Part shown: one piece after another, positions 48,778 to 56,933 of the stretch
Layout of the letters: every line of letters starts with the position of its first letter
Numbering within the stretch: the stretch's first letter is position 1
DNA from: CAWDAQ01 sp963800325
Lineage (GTDB): Bacteria > Actinomycetota > Actinomycetes > Actinomycetales > Dermatophilaceae
DNA length: 64,000 nucleotides
Assembly: GCA_963800325.1 (NCBI GenBank)
Contig: CAWDAQ010000010.1
Location: 1-64,000 of the forward strand
Reading direction: 5' to 3'
Program-made: the position numbers and the translations under genes
Notes under the pieces: model-generated
Told to the model about the DNA's origin: nothing
What the model saw: the letters and a program-made list of their open reading frames with translations, nothing else
Databases searched by the model: none

Positions 48778-50694
48778 TCAGGGGGTCGGGGGGTCCGGGC
48801 GCGGGGTGACGATCGGGAACCAGAACGCGAACGTGTCGAGCAGACCGAGGAACTCCGCCACGTCGGCGGCCTCGCCGTCGACGGTGATCGCGCCGCTCTC
48901 GACCCGCTCCTCGAAGGTCGCGATCCCGAGGGTGAGGTCGTCCAGCGCCGCGCGGGTGAGCGTCACGGACGCCGTCGCGTCGGGGTCGGGCGCGCCCTCG
49001 AAGTAGTTGAGGACGCCGTTGTCGACGAGCAGCCCGTACGTCGCGTCGAGGTCGCTGAACCGGGCGGTGAGGCGGATGGTGCGTCCGGCCGCCCGCGGGC
49101 CGTTGAGCCGGATCGCGAGGTAGTCGAAGTACATGTCCAGGGTCAGGGCCCGCATCGTGTCCGGGCTCGCGGTCGACGGCGTCGGCAGCTCCCGGACGCC
49201 CTGGCGCAGCTCCTGGGCGGCGCTGAGGTAGAAGTTGCGCCACGGCCCGGACTCGGCCCGGTAGCCGAGCTGCTCGAGGGTGTCGGCCTGGAGCTCGCGG
49301 GCCTCCTCGTTGTCGGGGTCGGCGAACACGACGTCGTTGACGACCTGGGCCACCCAGCGGTAGTCGCCCGCGGCGAAGTCCTCCCGCGCGCGGGCGAGGA
49401 CCGCCTCGGCGCCGCCCATGTACCGCACCCGCCGCCGGGCCGTCTCGACCGGCGGGTGCGGCTCGAGGTTGGCCGGGTTGCCGTCGAACCACCCGAGGTA
49501 GAGCTGGTACTGGGCCTTGACGTCGTGGCTGACCGAGCCGTAGTAGCCGCGGTTGGCGAACGAGCGCGCGAGGGAGTCGGGGAGGGCGACCGTCTCGGCG
49601 ATCTCGTCCATGGCGTAGCCGTGGTTGGCCAACCGGAGGGTCTCGTCGTGGATGTAGCGGTAGAGGTCCCGCTGCCCCGTGAGGTAGGCCCGGATCGCCG
49701 CGTTGCCCCACGTCGGCCAGTGGTGGCTGGCGAAGACGACCTCGGCCTCGCCGAACAGCTCGAGGGAGGTCTTGATGTGCTTGCTCCACAGCAGCGCGTT
49801 GCGCACCTCCGCCCCCCGCAGGGTGTAGCAGTTGTGCAGCGTGTGCGTCGCGATCTCGGCCATGCACAGCGCCTTGAACCGGGGGAGGTAGAAGCAGAAC
49901 TCGGCCGGGGCCTCGGCGCCCGGGGTGTCCTGGAAGACGATCTCGACCCCGTCGATCGTCAGCGTCTGCCCGGTCCGCTCGATCGTGTCGGTCGGCGCCA
50001 CCAGGCCGATGGTGCCCGACGACGTCGTCTGTCCCAGCCCCCCGCCGACGGCGCCGCGCGCGTCCTTGGGCAGCAGGTTGCCGTACATGTAGCTCGCCCG
50101 GCGTCCCATCGCCGTCCCCGCCATGACGTTCTCGCTGACGGCGTGCTCGAGGAACCCGTGCGGCGCGACGATCCGCACCCGACCGGCGGCGACGTCGTCC
50201 TCGTCGACGACCCCGCGCACCCCGCCGTAGTGGTCGACGTGGGAGTGGGTGTGGAGGACGGCCACGACGGGGCGGTCCCCGAGGTGCTCGCGCACGAGTG
50301 CCATGGCCGCCGCAGCGGTCTCGGCGGAGATGAGCGGGTCGACGACGATGTAGCCGGTCTCGGAGCGGATGACGCTCATGACGGACAGGTCGTAGCCACG
50401 GACCTGGTAGACGTGATCGGGGACGACCTCGAACAGCCCGTGGACCGCGTTGAGCCGCGTCTGGCGCCACAGGCTCGGGTTCACCGAGTCCGGGTTCTCG
50501 CCGTCGACGAAGTCCCACGACGTCGTCGTCCAGACCGGGGAGCCGTCCGGGGCGGACACGACGACCTCGTCCTCGTGGGCGATCAGGCCCTGCCCGGCCG
50601 CGTCGAAGTCGGCGGTGTCGTCGAACGGCAGGTCGTCCAGGAGGCGGTGGTTCGCCGCCGACGTGGCGGCGGTCGGCTCCTTCGGATCGCTCAT
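48778..50694 (-). CDS. Alkyl sulfatase (SdsA/YjcS-like metallo-beta-lactamase fold)
   Basis: 638 residues. The metal site HTHSHVDHYGGVRG (about residues 172-185) and MAEIATHTLHNCY and ASHHWPTWGN belong to the alkyl-sulfatase branch of the beta-lactamase fold. A dimerisation region follows (about 380-500, YLGWFDGNPANLEPHPP) and a C-terminal SCP2-like domain (about 520-635, DMYFDYLAIRLNGPRA). These enzymes hydrolyse SDS and other primary or secondary alkyl sulfates with two zinc ions. No signal peptide is visible. AGGAG precedes the ATG. Confidence 0.94.
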   Translation of the reverse strand: MSDPKEPTAATSAANHRLLDDLPFDDTADFDAAGQGLIAHEDEVVVSAPDGSPVWTTTSWDFVDGENPDSVNPSLWRQTRLNAVHGLFEVVPDHVYQVRGYDLSVMSVIRSETGYIVVDPLISAETAAAAMALVREHLGDRPVVAVLHTHSHVDHYGGVRGVVDEDDVAAGRVRIVAPHGFLEHAVSENVMAGTAMGRRASYMYGNLLPKDARGAVGGGLGQTTSSGTIGLVAPTDTIERTGQTLTIDGVEIVFQDTPGAEAPAEFCFYLPRFKALCMAEIATHTLHNCYTLRGAEVRNALLWSKHIKTSLELFGEAEVVFASHHWPTWGNAAIRAYLTGQRDLYRYIHDETLRLANHGYAMDEIAETVALPDSLARSFANRGYYGSVSHDVKAQYQLYLGWFDGNPANLEPHPPVETARRRVRYMGGAEAVLARAREDFAAGDYRWVAQVVNDVVFADPDNEEARELQADTLEQLGYRAESGPWRNFYLSAAQELRQGVRELPTPSTASPDTMRALTLDMYFDYLAIRLNGPRAAGRTIRLTARFSDLDATYGLLVDNGVLNYFEGAPDPDATASVTLTRAALDDLTLGIATFEERVESGAITVDGEAADVAEFLGLLDTFAFWFPIVTPRPDPPTP

Positions 50695-50799
50695 CGCGGT
50701 GCTCCTTGACTCGGGTCGGGGGACGTGCGTCGCTCGTTCACGGTGGCGCCGGGGAGGCCCGGACGTCGTCACCCGTGACGGGTGACCTCGGGGGACGCG

Positions 50800-51471
50800 T
50801 CAGGCGAGCATCCCGAGGCCGTCCCCGAGGACCTTGGCCCCGAGGACGGCGAACAGGACCGTCATGACGGTGGCGGTGTTCGCGGTCAGCCACTCCTTCA
50901 TCGTCGTCAGGACCGGGGCGGCGCGGTCCCCGGCGACGAGGTAGGCGCCCACCGGCAGGATGATCGTCACCGAGGAGAGGAGGACGTAGACCGTGCCTGC
51001 GACGACCTCGCCGGCGGTGTCGAGGCCCGCACCACCGATGCTCGTGGCCGCGGCGAGGGCGAGCCCGAGGTTCTTCGGGTTGGCGAGGGTGAGCAGCAGG
51101 CCGGTGCCGAGGGACTTCACCGCCGAGAACTCGTCGACGGCGGCCATCCACGCCGGGACCGCGGGCGCCTCCCCGGGGACGGGTCGCGAGCGCCACTGTC
51201 GCCAAGCCAGGGCGAGGAAGAGGACGCCGACGAGCACCTGGAGCACGCCGCCGGCCCCGGACTCCCCGTCCGAGGCGGAGCCCACGCCGATCGCGAGGAC
51301 AACGAGGACGGCGGCGGACAGGCCGACCAGCCAGCCCGCGAGGAACGCGAGGCTGTTCCGCGCGGCGGCCCGGGAGAACAGCATGAGGATGAGCGCGATG
51401 ACCGGCACGGGGCTGATCGCCACCCCGACCGCGTTCCCCAGGACTGCCCCGACGGCCTGACCGATGCTCAC
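50800..51471 (-). CDS. GAP-family membrane protein
   Basis: 223 residues with six helices of the LysE-like fold. VAISPVPVIALILMLFSRAAARNSLAFLAGW near the start and LANPKNLGLALAAAT in the middle are typical of the GAP (Sap, sulfolipid-1-addressing-like) family of actinobacterial transport proteins. Substrate unknown; lipid or amino-acid export has been proposed for relatives. It lies upstream of the alkyl sulfatase on the same strand, 105 bp away, so joint transcription is possible. Confidence 0.85.
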   Translation of the reverse strand: MSIGQAVGAVLGNAVGVAISPVPVIALILMLFSRAAARNSLAFLAGWLVGLSAAVLVVLAIGVGSASDGESGAGGVLQVLVGVLFLALAWRQWRSRPVPGEAPAVPAWMAAVDEFSAVKSLGTGLLLTLANPKNLGLALAAATSIGGAGLDTAGEVVAGTVYVLLSSVTIILPVGAYLVAGDRAAPVLTTMKEWLTANTATVMTVLFAVLGAKVLGDGLGMLA

Positions 51472-51583
51472 ACAGCCAAGCGTCGACGGCGCCCGGGCCG
51501 GGCCGCGTCACCCGGTTCGGGTGAGCCACGTGCGAGCGCCGGTGGGGCAGGATCTGACCGGGCTGCCGAGAGAACGGGAAACG

Positions 51584-52234
51584 ATGACCACTGCAGAGCC
51601 GCCGGAGGAGCCGAGCCAGCACGGGGAGAGCCGCAGATCGCGGGACGTCCGGGAGGTCGTCACGGTGGTCCTGCTCTCCATCACCGCCGTCCTCACCGCC
51701 TGGTGCGGGTTCGAGTCCTCCAAGTGGGGCGGGGAGATGTCGATCGCGTTCAGCCAGGCCTCGAGCGCGCGGGTGCAGGCGGTCGGGGCCCAGGCGGAGG
51801 CCCGTGACGCCCGGTCGGTCGACCTCGCGATCTACACGCAGTGGATCGACGCCGTCGCCCAGAACAAGACCCGGCTCGCGACCTACATCGAGGACCGGTT
51901 CACTCCGACGTTCGCGACCGCCTTCGAGGACTGGAACGCCCATGACCGCAAGCTCCCCTCCCCGTTCGCGGAGCCGTCCTACGTCCCGGCCGGGACCGCG
52001 GAGGCCGAGCGGCTGACGTCCCGGGCGGACGACCGGTTCCAGGCTGCGCTCGACAACAACGCCCAGGGCGACCAGTACTCCCTGCTCACCGTGCTCTTCG
52101 CGCTCGTGCTGTTCTTCACGGCGATGTCGAGCCGGAGCTTCCCGACGTGGGCGGCGCGGACCATGCTCGGGTTCGCCATTGTGCTCGCCGGCGTCGGCGT
52201 CGCGATCGTCGCGACCTTCCCCGTCATCGTCTGA
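51584..52234 (+). CDS. Membrane protein of unknown function
   Basis: 216 residues from the ATG at 51584. A polar N-terminus of about 23 residues is followed by one helix (VVTVVLLSITAVLTAWCGFESSKW), a long extracytoplasmic helical region (IAFSQASSARVQAVGAQAEA to about residue 155) and two C-terminal helices (YSLLTVLFALVLFFTAM and TMLGFAIVLAGVGVAIVATF). The pattern matches a conserved bacterial family often annotated DUF4337-like; function unknown. Its 3' end overlaps the stop of the broken LacI-type gene by 11 bases. Confidence 0.75.
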   Translation: MTTAEPPEEPSQHGESRRSRDVREVVTVVLLSITAVLTAWCGFESSKWGGEMSIAFSQASSARVQAVGAQAEARDARSVDLAIYTQWIDAVAQNKTRLATYIEDRFTPTFATAFEDWNAHDRKLPSPFAEPSYVPAGTAEAERLTSRADDRFQAALDNNAQGDQYSLLTVLFALVLFFTAMSSRSFPTWAARTMLGFAIVLAGVGVAIVATFPVIV

Positions 52235-52890
52235 GGTCCCGGGGCCGCACGCGCCCCGTCGAGGAGCGGGTCACGACGGCCGGCTCGAGAAGCACCCGCG
52301 TCGGCGTCCGATCCGGGTCGCCGATGCGGTCGAGCAGGGCCCGCGCGGCCTCGGCGCCGACGTCGACGGCACGGTCGTCGACCGAGGTGAGGTCGAGGTA
52401 GTGCGTCGAGGCGAGCGGCGAGTTGTCGTAGCCGAGCACCGACGCATCCTCGGGGACGCGCAGGCCCCGCTCGCGCAGGACCGCGAGGGCGCGGAGCGCC
52501 ATCGTGTCGTTGGCGGCGAACACCGCAGTCGTCCCCGGGTGGGCGTCGAGGAGGGCGACGGCGGCGGCGTATCCCGCCTCCTCGGTGGTCGCGCCCCCCT
52601 CGCCGCTCACGACCGGGGGCAGCCCCTCGGCCGCCATCGCCTCCTCGTAGCCGCGCCGCCGCTGGGTGGCGGCGCCCCCCGACCCGGTCAGGTGCCCGAT
52701 CCCGGTGTGCCCCAGGTCGACCAGGTGCCGGACGGCGAGAGCGGCGCCGACGGCGTCGTCCCCGGTGACGAGGTCGGCGTCCTCGGGGACTGCGGTCCGG
52801 TGGCCGATGACCACGAAGGGCACCGCAAGGTCGGTCAGGGGCAGGGCGCCGGGCTCGCGGGCGATGACGAGCCCCTCGACCCCGCTGCAC
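52224..52890 (-). pseudogene. LacI-family regulator, ligand-binding half only
   Basis: About 220 codons of the periplasmic-binding-protein-like domain of a LacI-type repressor: VPFVVIGHRTAVPEDAD, LVDLGHTGIGHLTGS, FAANDTMALRALAVL and DASVLGYDNSPLASTHY. The DNA-binding head and hinge are gone. Upstream of GVEGLVIAREPG the frame runs into plus-strand dehydrogenase sequence at about 52883-52896. The ATG-like start at 52823 lies inside the domain and is not a real start. The intact gene probably repressed the divergent dehydrogenase/isomerase operon; one deletion removed both 5' ends. Confidence 0.85.
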
Positions 52891-53635
52891 TTCAGCGGTC
52901 GGTACTGGACCGACTACGGCTCGAGCCCGTCGGCTCCGATGAGCTGGCGCTACCAGGGCCCGCCCGGGTCCGGGGCCCTCGCCGACGTCGGCAGCCACCT
53001 GTCGTACGTGGGGGAGTTCCTCTGCGGCGGCATGAGCGAGGTCAGCGGCGGCCGGCTCGGGACCGTCATCCCCACCCGCCCCGTCCCCCTGGGCGGTTTC
53101 GGGTCACGACCACGTCGCGGTCTCCGACGAGCGCGAGCCGGTCGAGAACGACGACTATGCGACGTTCTCGACGGCCTTCGAGCACGGGGTGGGGTCCCTC
53201 GAGGTCTCCCGGGTCGCCGCGGGGCACGCGAACAGCCTCGTCTTCGAGATCTTCTGCGAGCGAGGCGCCGCGCTGTTCGACCAGCGCCGGCCCGCCGAGG
53301 TCGGGGTCTTCCTCGACGAGGGCACCTCGGCCGAGAACGGCTACCGGACCGTGGTGCTCGGCCCCGAGCATCCGTACGTCGCGGGCGGACTCGCCATGGA
53401 CGCGCCGGGCGTTGGCTTCGGCCAGAACGACGCCTTCGTCTACCAGGCCCGCGCCTTCCTCGAGGAGGTCGCCGGGGTGCCCGCGAAGCAGTCGCTGCCG
53501 CGGAACGCGACCTTCGCCGAGGGCCTGCACAACATGGAGATCCTCGACGCCGTCGCCCGCTCCGCCGCCGGCGGCGGGGCCGCCGTCTCCCTCCCCCCGC
53601 AGTCCAGCCCCACCACGGAGAGGACCGACCGATGA
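52885..53635 (+). pseudogene. Gfo/Idh/MocA-family dehydrogenase, N-terminally deleted and frameshifted
   Basis: The frame begins abruptly at LHFSGRYWTDYGSS in the middle of the family. It keeps the catalytic-region motif GALADVGSHLSYVGEFL, then loses frame near 53094, between VPLGG and AVSGHDHVAVSDE. The rest (VENDDYATFSTAFEHGVGSL to the end) is in the next frame and stops at 53635. A two-base deletion near GGGCGG explains the shift. The entire NAD-binding Rossmann half is missing. The remaining stop overlaps the isomerase ATG as ATGA, showing they were an operon. Confidence 0.87.
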
Positions 53636-54654
53636 AGCTCGGCGTCTACACCGCGATCCTGCACGACCGTCCCCTGCCCGACGCCCTCGACGTCATCGCC
53701 TCGCTCGGCCTCGAGGCCGCCGAGATCAACGCCAGCGGGTTCCTGCCGCCGGTGCACCTCCCGGTCGACGCCGTCATCGAGAGCAGGACGGCCGCCGAGG
53801 ACTACCTCGGGGTCTTCGAGGACAAGGGCATCGCCCTGGCCGGCCTCAACGCCAACGGCAACCCGCTCCACCCCGACCCGGTCATCGGCGAGAAGCACGC
53901 CGCCGACCTGAGGCGCGCGATCCGCGCGGCCGGGTCCCGGCGACGGCGCTGCTCGGCCTTCGCCTCGGCCCTCGGGCAGTCACGGGTCGTGACGATGTCG
54001 GGCCTGCCCGGCGGAGAGCCCGGCGCCCGGGTGCCCAACTGGGTCGTCAACGCGTGGAACAGCGGCGCGCTCGACGTCCTCGACCACCAGTGGGAGGTCG
54101 CGGTGCCGTTCTGGCGCGAGATCGACGCGCTCGCCGCCGACCACGGCGTCACCGTCGCCATCGAGATGCACCCGCAGAACATCGTGTTCAACCCACCGAC
54201 CCTCCAGCGGCTCGTCGAGCGGACCGGGGCCGGCAACGTCGGTGCCGAGATGGACCCCTCCCACCTGTTCTGGCAGGGGATGGACCCGGTCGCGGCCGTG
54301 GAGTACCTCGGCGACCTCGTCGTTCACGCCGCGGCCAAGGACGTCCGGACCAACGAGCACGCCCTCGTCTACGGGGTGCTCGACGAGCGCTTCCGGCGCC
54401 TCCGGCCGGACGAGGAGCGGACCAACCTGGGCGGGGAGGAGTACGTCAACGAGTGGCCGGCCGACTCGGCCTGGGACTTCGTCGCGCTCGGCCGCGGGCA
54501 CGACGTCGCCTTCTGGAGCCGGTTCGTCGACGCCCTGGCCGCGGTCGACGCGGACATGGCTGTCAACATCGAGCACGAGGACGCCTCCCTCGGCCGGGTC
54601 GAGGGACTGCAGGTGGCCGCCGACGTGCTGCTGCGGGCCGCCGGGCGTCGTTAG
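53632..54654 (+). CDS. Sugar phosphate isomerase/epimerase (AP endonuclease-2 fold)
   Basis: 340 residues, xylose-isomerase-like TIM barrel. MKLGVYTAILHDRPLPDAL, GLEAAEINASGF, VAIEMHPQNIVF (metal Glu), GAEMDPSHLFWQG and VHAAAKDV match this family. Enzymes next to Gfo/Idh/MocA dehydrogenases usually act in inositol or keto-sugar catabolism. One oddity: at about residues 98-116 AIRAAGSRRRRCSAFASALGQ carries an Arg-rich stretch where relatives have a short helix, as if a small insertion or a pair of compensating frameshifts occurred at about 53930-53970. With the upstream partner broken, its in vivo role is doubtful. Confidence 0.85.
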   Translation: MKLGVYTAILHDRPLPDALDVIASLGLEAAEINASGFLPPVHLPVDAVIESRTAAEDYLGVFEDKGIALAGLNANGNPLHPDPVIGEKHAADLRRAIRAAGSRRRRCSAFASALGQSRVVTMSGLPGGEPGARVPNWVVNAWNSGALDVLDHQWEVAVPFWREIDALAADHGVTVAIEMHPQNIVFNPPTLQRLVERTGAGNVGAEMDPSHLFWQGMDPVAAVEYLGDLVVHAAAKDVRTNEHALVYGVLDERFRRLRPDEERTNLGGEEYVNEWPADSAWDFVALGRGHDVAFWSRFVDALAAVDADMAVNIEHEDASLGRVEGLQVAADVLLRAAGRR

Positions 54655-56279
54655 CCGGACGCCCGCGCGGGCGGCTCCGCCGGGGCGTCCGCGCCGGTCC
54701 CGCCCCGGGCGGCCCGCTCGTGCGGGAGGTCGGCCGTCGTCGCGAGCGAGAGGAGGGCGAGGACGGCCGCGACGAGCAGCCCCGCCTTGAGAGAGCGCAG
54801 CTGGGCGTCCTCGTAGCCCTCGACGACCGCCGCCGTCGTGGCGGAGTCGAGCCCGGCGTCCCGGGCGGCGGCCTCGACCTGCGCGCTCGTGACGAAGTCG
54901 AGGCCGGACTCGACCGCGACCCCGACCTGTCGGCTGACGGCGGCGCTCACCCGCGGGTCGTCCTCGACGTTCGTGGTGAACGCGTTGGCGAGTCCCGCGA
55001 TGAGGACCGCCCCGACGAGGGCGATCCCGAGCGAGGAGCCGAGCTGCTGGCCGGTGTACTGCAGGCCACCGGCCTCGCTGCGCCCGGAGGCGTCGACCGA
55101 GGACTGGACGACGTTGCCGAGCTGGGAGACCATCAGCCCCATCCCGACCCCGAGCAGGGCCATGGAGACCGCGAACGGCACCTCGTCCAGCCCCGGCCGG
55201 ATCGTCGCGAGCAGCCCGAGGGCGGCGACCATCGTCGTGAGCAGCCCGGCCCGGACCACCGAGCGGACGGCGAACCACGTCGAGAGCCGCGATCCGAGCG
55301 CCGACGCGAGGAACATCGCCACCGACACCGGGAGCATCCGCAGGCCCGTCTCGAGGGCGTCGAGGCCCAGGACGAGCTGGAGGTAGAGCGGGACGACGAA
55401 GAACACCCCCATGAGGACGAGGTTCTGGGTGAGCAGCCCCATGAGCCCGGACCGCAGCGGGGGGACGCCGAGGAGGGACAGGTGGACGAGCGGGTCCTCG
55501 CCGCGCCGCTCCCGGCGCGCCGTCCAGCGCACCAGCATCCAGATCAGCACCCCGCCGAGCGCGAGGACGAAGGGGGTCAGGGACAGCCCGAACGGCTCCA
55601 CCGGGGAGCTTCGCGGTACGAGCAGGCCCCACGAGCTCGACTGGAGCACCGCGAGGACGCCGAGGCCGAGCCCAGCCGCGGCGAGCCCGGCGCCGACGAG
55701 GTCCAGTGACGGGCGTGGCCCCTCCCGGGGCGCGTCCCGCACGCGTCCCGAGAGGGCGAGCACGGCCCCGACGAGCACGACCTCGCCGACGAACACCAGG
55801 CGCCAGGTGAGGTCGGTCGTCACCCAGCCGCCGAGGATGGGCCCCACCGCGATGCCGGCGCCGGCGACCCCGCCGATCGCGGCGTACGCGAGCACGCGGC
55901 TGCGCCCCTCGTAGTTGCCCGCGACGAGCGCGGCGAGCGCCGGCAGGACGAGCGCCGCCCCGAGCCCCTCGAGCACCGACCAGCCGAGCGCGAGCACGAG
56001 GGTCGTCGGGGCCGCCGCGGTGACCGCCGAGCCACAGCCGTAGACGACGAGCCCGACGAGGAAGGCCCGCCGACGGCCGATGATGTCGCCGACCTTGGCG
56101 CCGGCGAGCATGAACATCGCCATGACGAGGCAGTAGAGGGTGATCACGGCCTGGATCGTGGTCACGGTGGTGTCGAAGTCCGCGACGAGCGTGCTGATCG
56201 AGACGTTCATCACCGACTGGTCGAGCACCATGAGGAACTGGGCCGCGCCGAGTGCGACCAGGGGCCACCACTGCCGCAT
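54651..56279 (-). CDS. MFS multidrug exporter, EmrB/QacA (DHA2) type
   Basis: 542 residues, about fourteen helices. FLMVLDQSVMNVSISTLVADF and the A-motif GAKVGDIIGRRRAFLVGLVV are typical of 14-TM drug/proton antiporters, as is AIGGVAGAGIAVGPILGGWV (C-motif). It probably expels cationic or amphipathic compounds. The C-terminus has a soluble insertion between the last helices (VEDDPRVSAAVSRQVGVAV). It overlaps the isomerase stop by four bases tail to tail. A tandem structured repeat lies upstream of its start. Confidence 0.93.
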   Translation of the reverse strand: MRQWWPLVALGAAQFLMVLDQSVMNVSISTLVADFDTTVTTIQAVITLYCLVMAMFMLAGAKVGDIIGRRRAFLVGLVVYGCGSAVTAAAPTTLVLALGWSVLEGLGAALVLPALAALVAGNYEGRSRVLAYAAIGGVAGAGIAVGPILGGWVTTDLTWRLVFVGEVVLVGAVLALSGRVRDAPREGPRPSLDLVGAGLAAAGLGLGVLAVLQSSSWGLLVPRSSPVEPFGLSLTPFVLALGGVLIWMLVRWTARRERRGEDPLVHLSLLGVPPLRSGLMGLLTQNLVLMGVFFVVPLYLQLVLGLDALETGLRMLPVSVAMFLASALGSRLSTWFAVRSVVRAGLLTTMVAALGLLATIRPGLDEVPFAVSMALLGVGMGLMVSQLGNVVQSSVDASGRSEAGGLQYTGQQLGSSLGIALVGAVLIAGLANAFTTNVEDDPRVSAAVSRQVGVAVESGLDFVTSAQVEAAARDAGLDSATTAAVVEGYEDAQLRSLKAGLLVAAVLALLSLATTADLPHERAARGGTGADAPAEPPARASG

Positions 56280-56408
56280 CGAGGCTCCCGTCCGTGGAGG
56301 TGGGTCCCCCCCGGGTCCCGGGGCGGAGGGCAGCAGGCTACGGCCCTGGACGGGACGAACGGATCACCCGGGCCGGGTGAGGTGGCGGCACGAGCGGTGG
56401 GGGTGCCA

Positions 56409-56520
56409 ACGTCCGCAGGGTCAGCGTCGGGGCGACCGAGCGTGCGGACGCAACGTCGCTGGGGGCGCCTACGTCCGCAGGGTCAGCGTCGGGGCGACCG
56501 AGCGTGCGGACGCAACGTCG
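56409..56520. repeat. Two identical 50-bp tandem copies of a hairpin-forming unit
   Basis: 56409-56458 and 56471-56520 are identical, with period 62. Each can fold with an outer stem GTCCGCA/TGCGGAC and an inner GGTC/GACC. They lie between the start of the exporter gene and the stop of the BldC-like gene. Confidence 0.9.
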
Positions 56521-56530
56521 GTGGGGTGGG

Positions 56531-56722
56531 TCAGGACGCGGTGGGAGCGAGGAGGCGACGCACCTCGGACTCCCGGAACCGGCGGTGACCGCCGAGCGTC
56601 CGGACCGCGGACAGCTTGCCCGCCTTGGCCCACCGGCTCACGGTCTTGGGATCCACCCGGAACAGCTCGGCGACCTCGGCAGGGGTCATCAGCTGCTCGG
56701 TACCCTCGAGGCTCGCGGCCAC
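56531..56722 (-). CDS. bldC: BldC-like small MerR-type DNA-binding regulator
   Basis: 63 residues, GTG start with AAGGGG upstream. LMTPAEVAELFRVDPKTVSRWAKAGKLSAVRTLGGHRRFRESEVRRLL is almost the whole protein and closely matches the Streptomyces developmental regulator BldC. It has a single winged helix-turn-helix with no effector domain. BldC binds cooperatively to direct repeats and controls many genes; orthologues occur in non-differentiating actinobacteria with unclear targets. A perfect palindrome lies 24 bp upstream of the start. The symbol is by homology. Confidence 0.92.
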   Translation of the reverse strand: MAASLEGTEQLMTPAEVAELFRVDPKTVSRWAKAGKLSAVRTLGGHRRFRESEVRRLLAPTAS

Positions 56723-56745
56723 GACTGCCCCTTCCCGTGGCGTGC

Positions 56746-56762
56746 GGCCACACGGTGTGGCC
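56746..56762. promoter_or_regulatory. Palindrome upstream of the BldC-like gene
   Basis: GGCCACACGGTGTGGCC is a perfect 8-bp dyad around one central base, in the leader between promoter and ribosome binding site. It could be an operator or an RNA hairpin. Confidence 0.5.
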
Positions 56763-56933
56763 TCCCCGGTGGAGGTGGCCCGGTTGTCGTTTCTTGACCT
56801 TCACCTTACTCAGCCCTGACTCAAAGTTGAGCACTTTTCGGGAAATCCCGACATGTGGGATGGACGGCCCCGAAGGGGCCGTTCGGACATGCCGCCCGGC
56901 TCGGTCGTGGCCCGCTCCGGTGGGGCGCCCGCG

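Noticed and set aside
52179..55709. A 1176-codon plus-strand frame across the broken catabolic region
   Set aside because: Low-complexity Arg/Ser/Pro reading with no motif; an antisense or off-frame artefact.
56409..56520. Paired 50-bp repeats considered as a minimal CRISPR
   Set aside because: The gap is only 12 bp, there are just two units and no cas genes.
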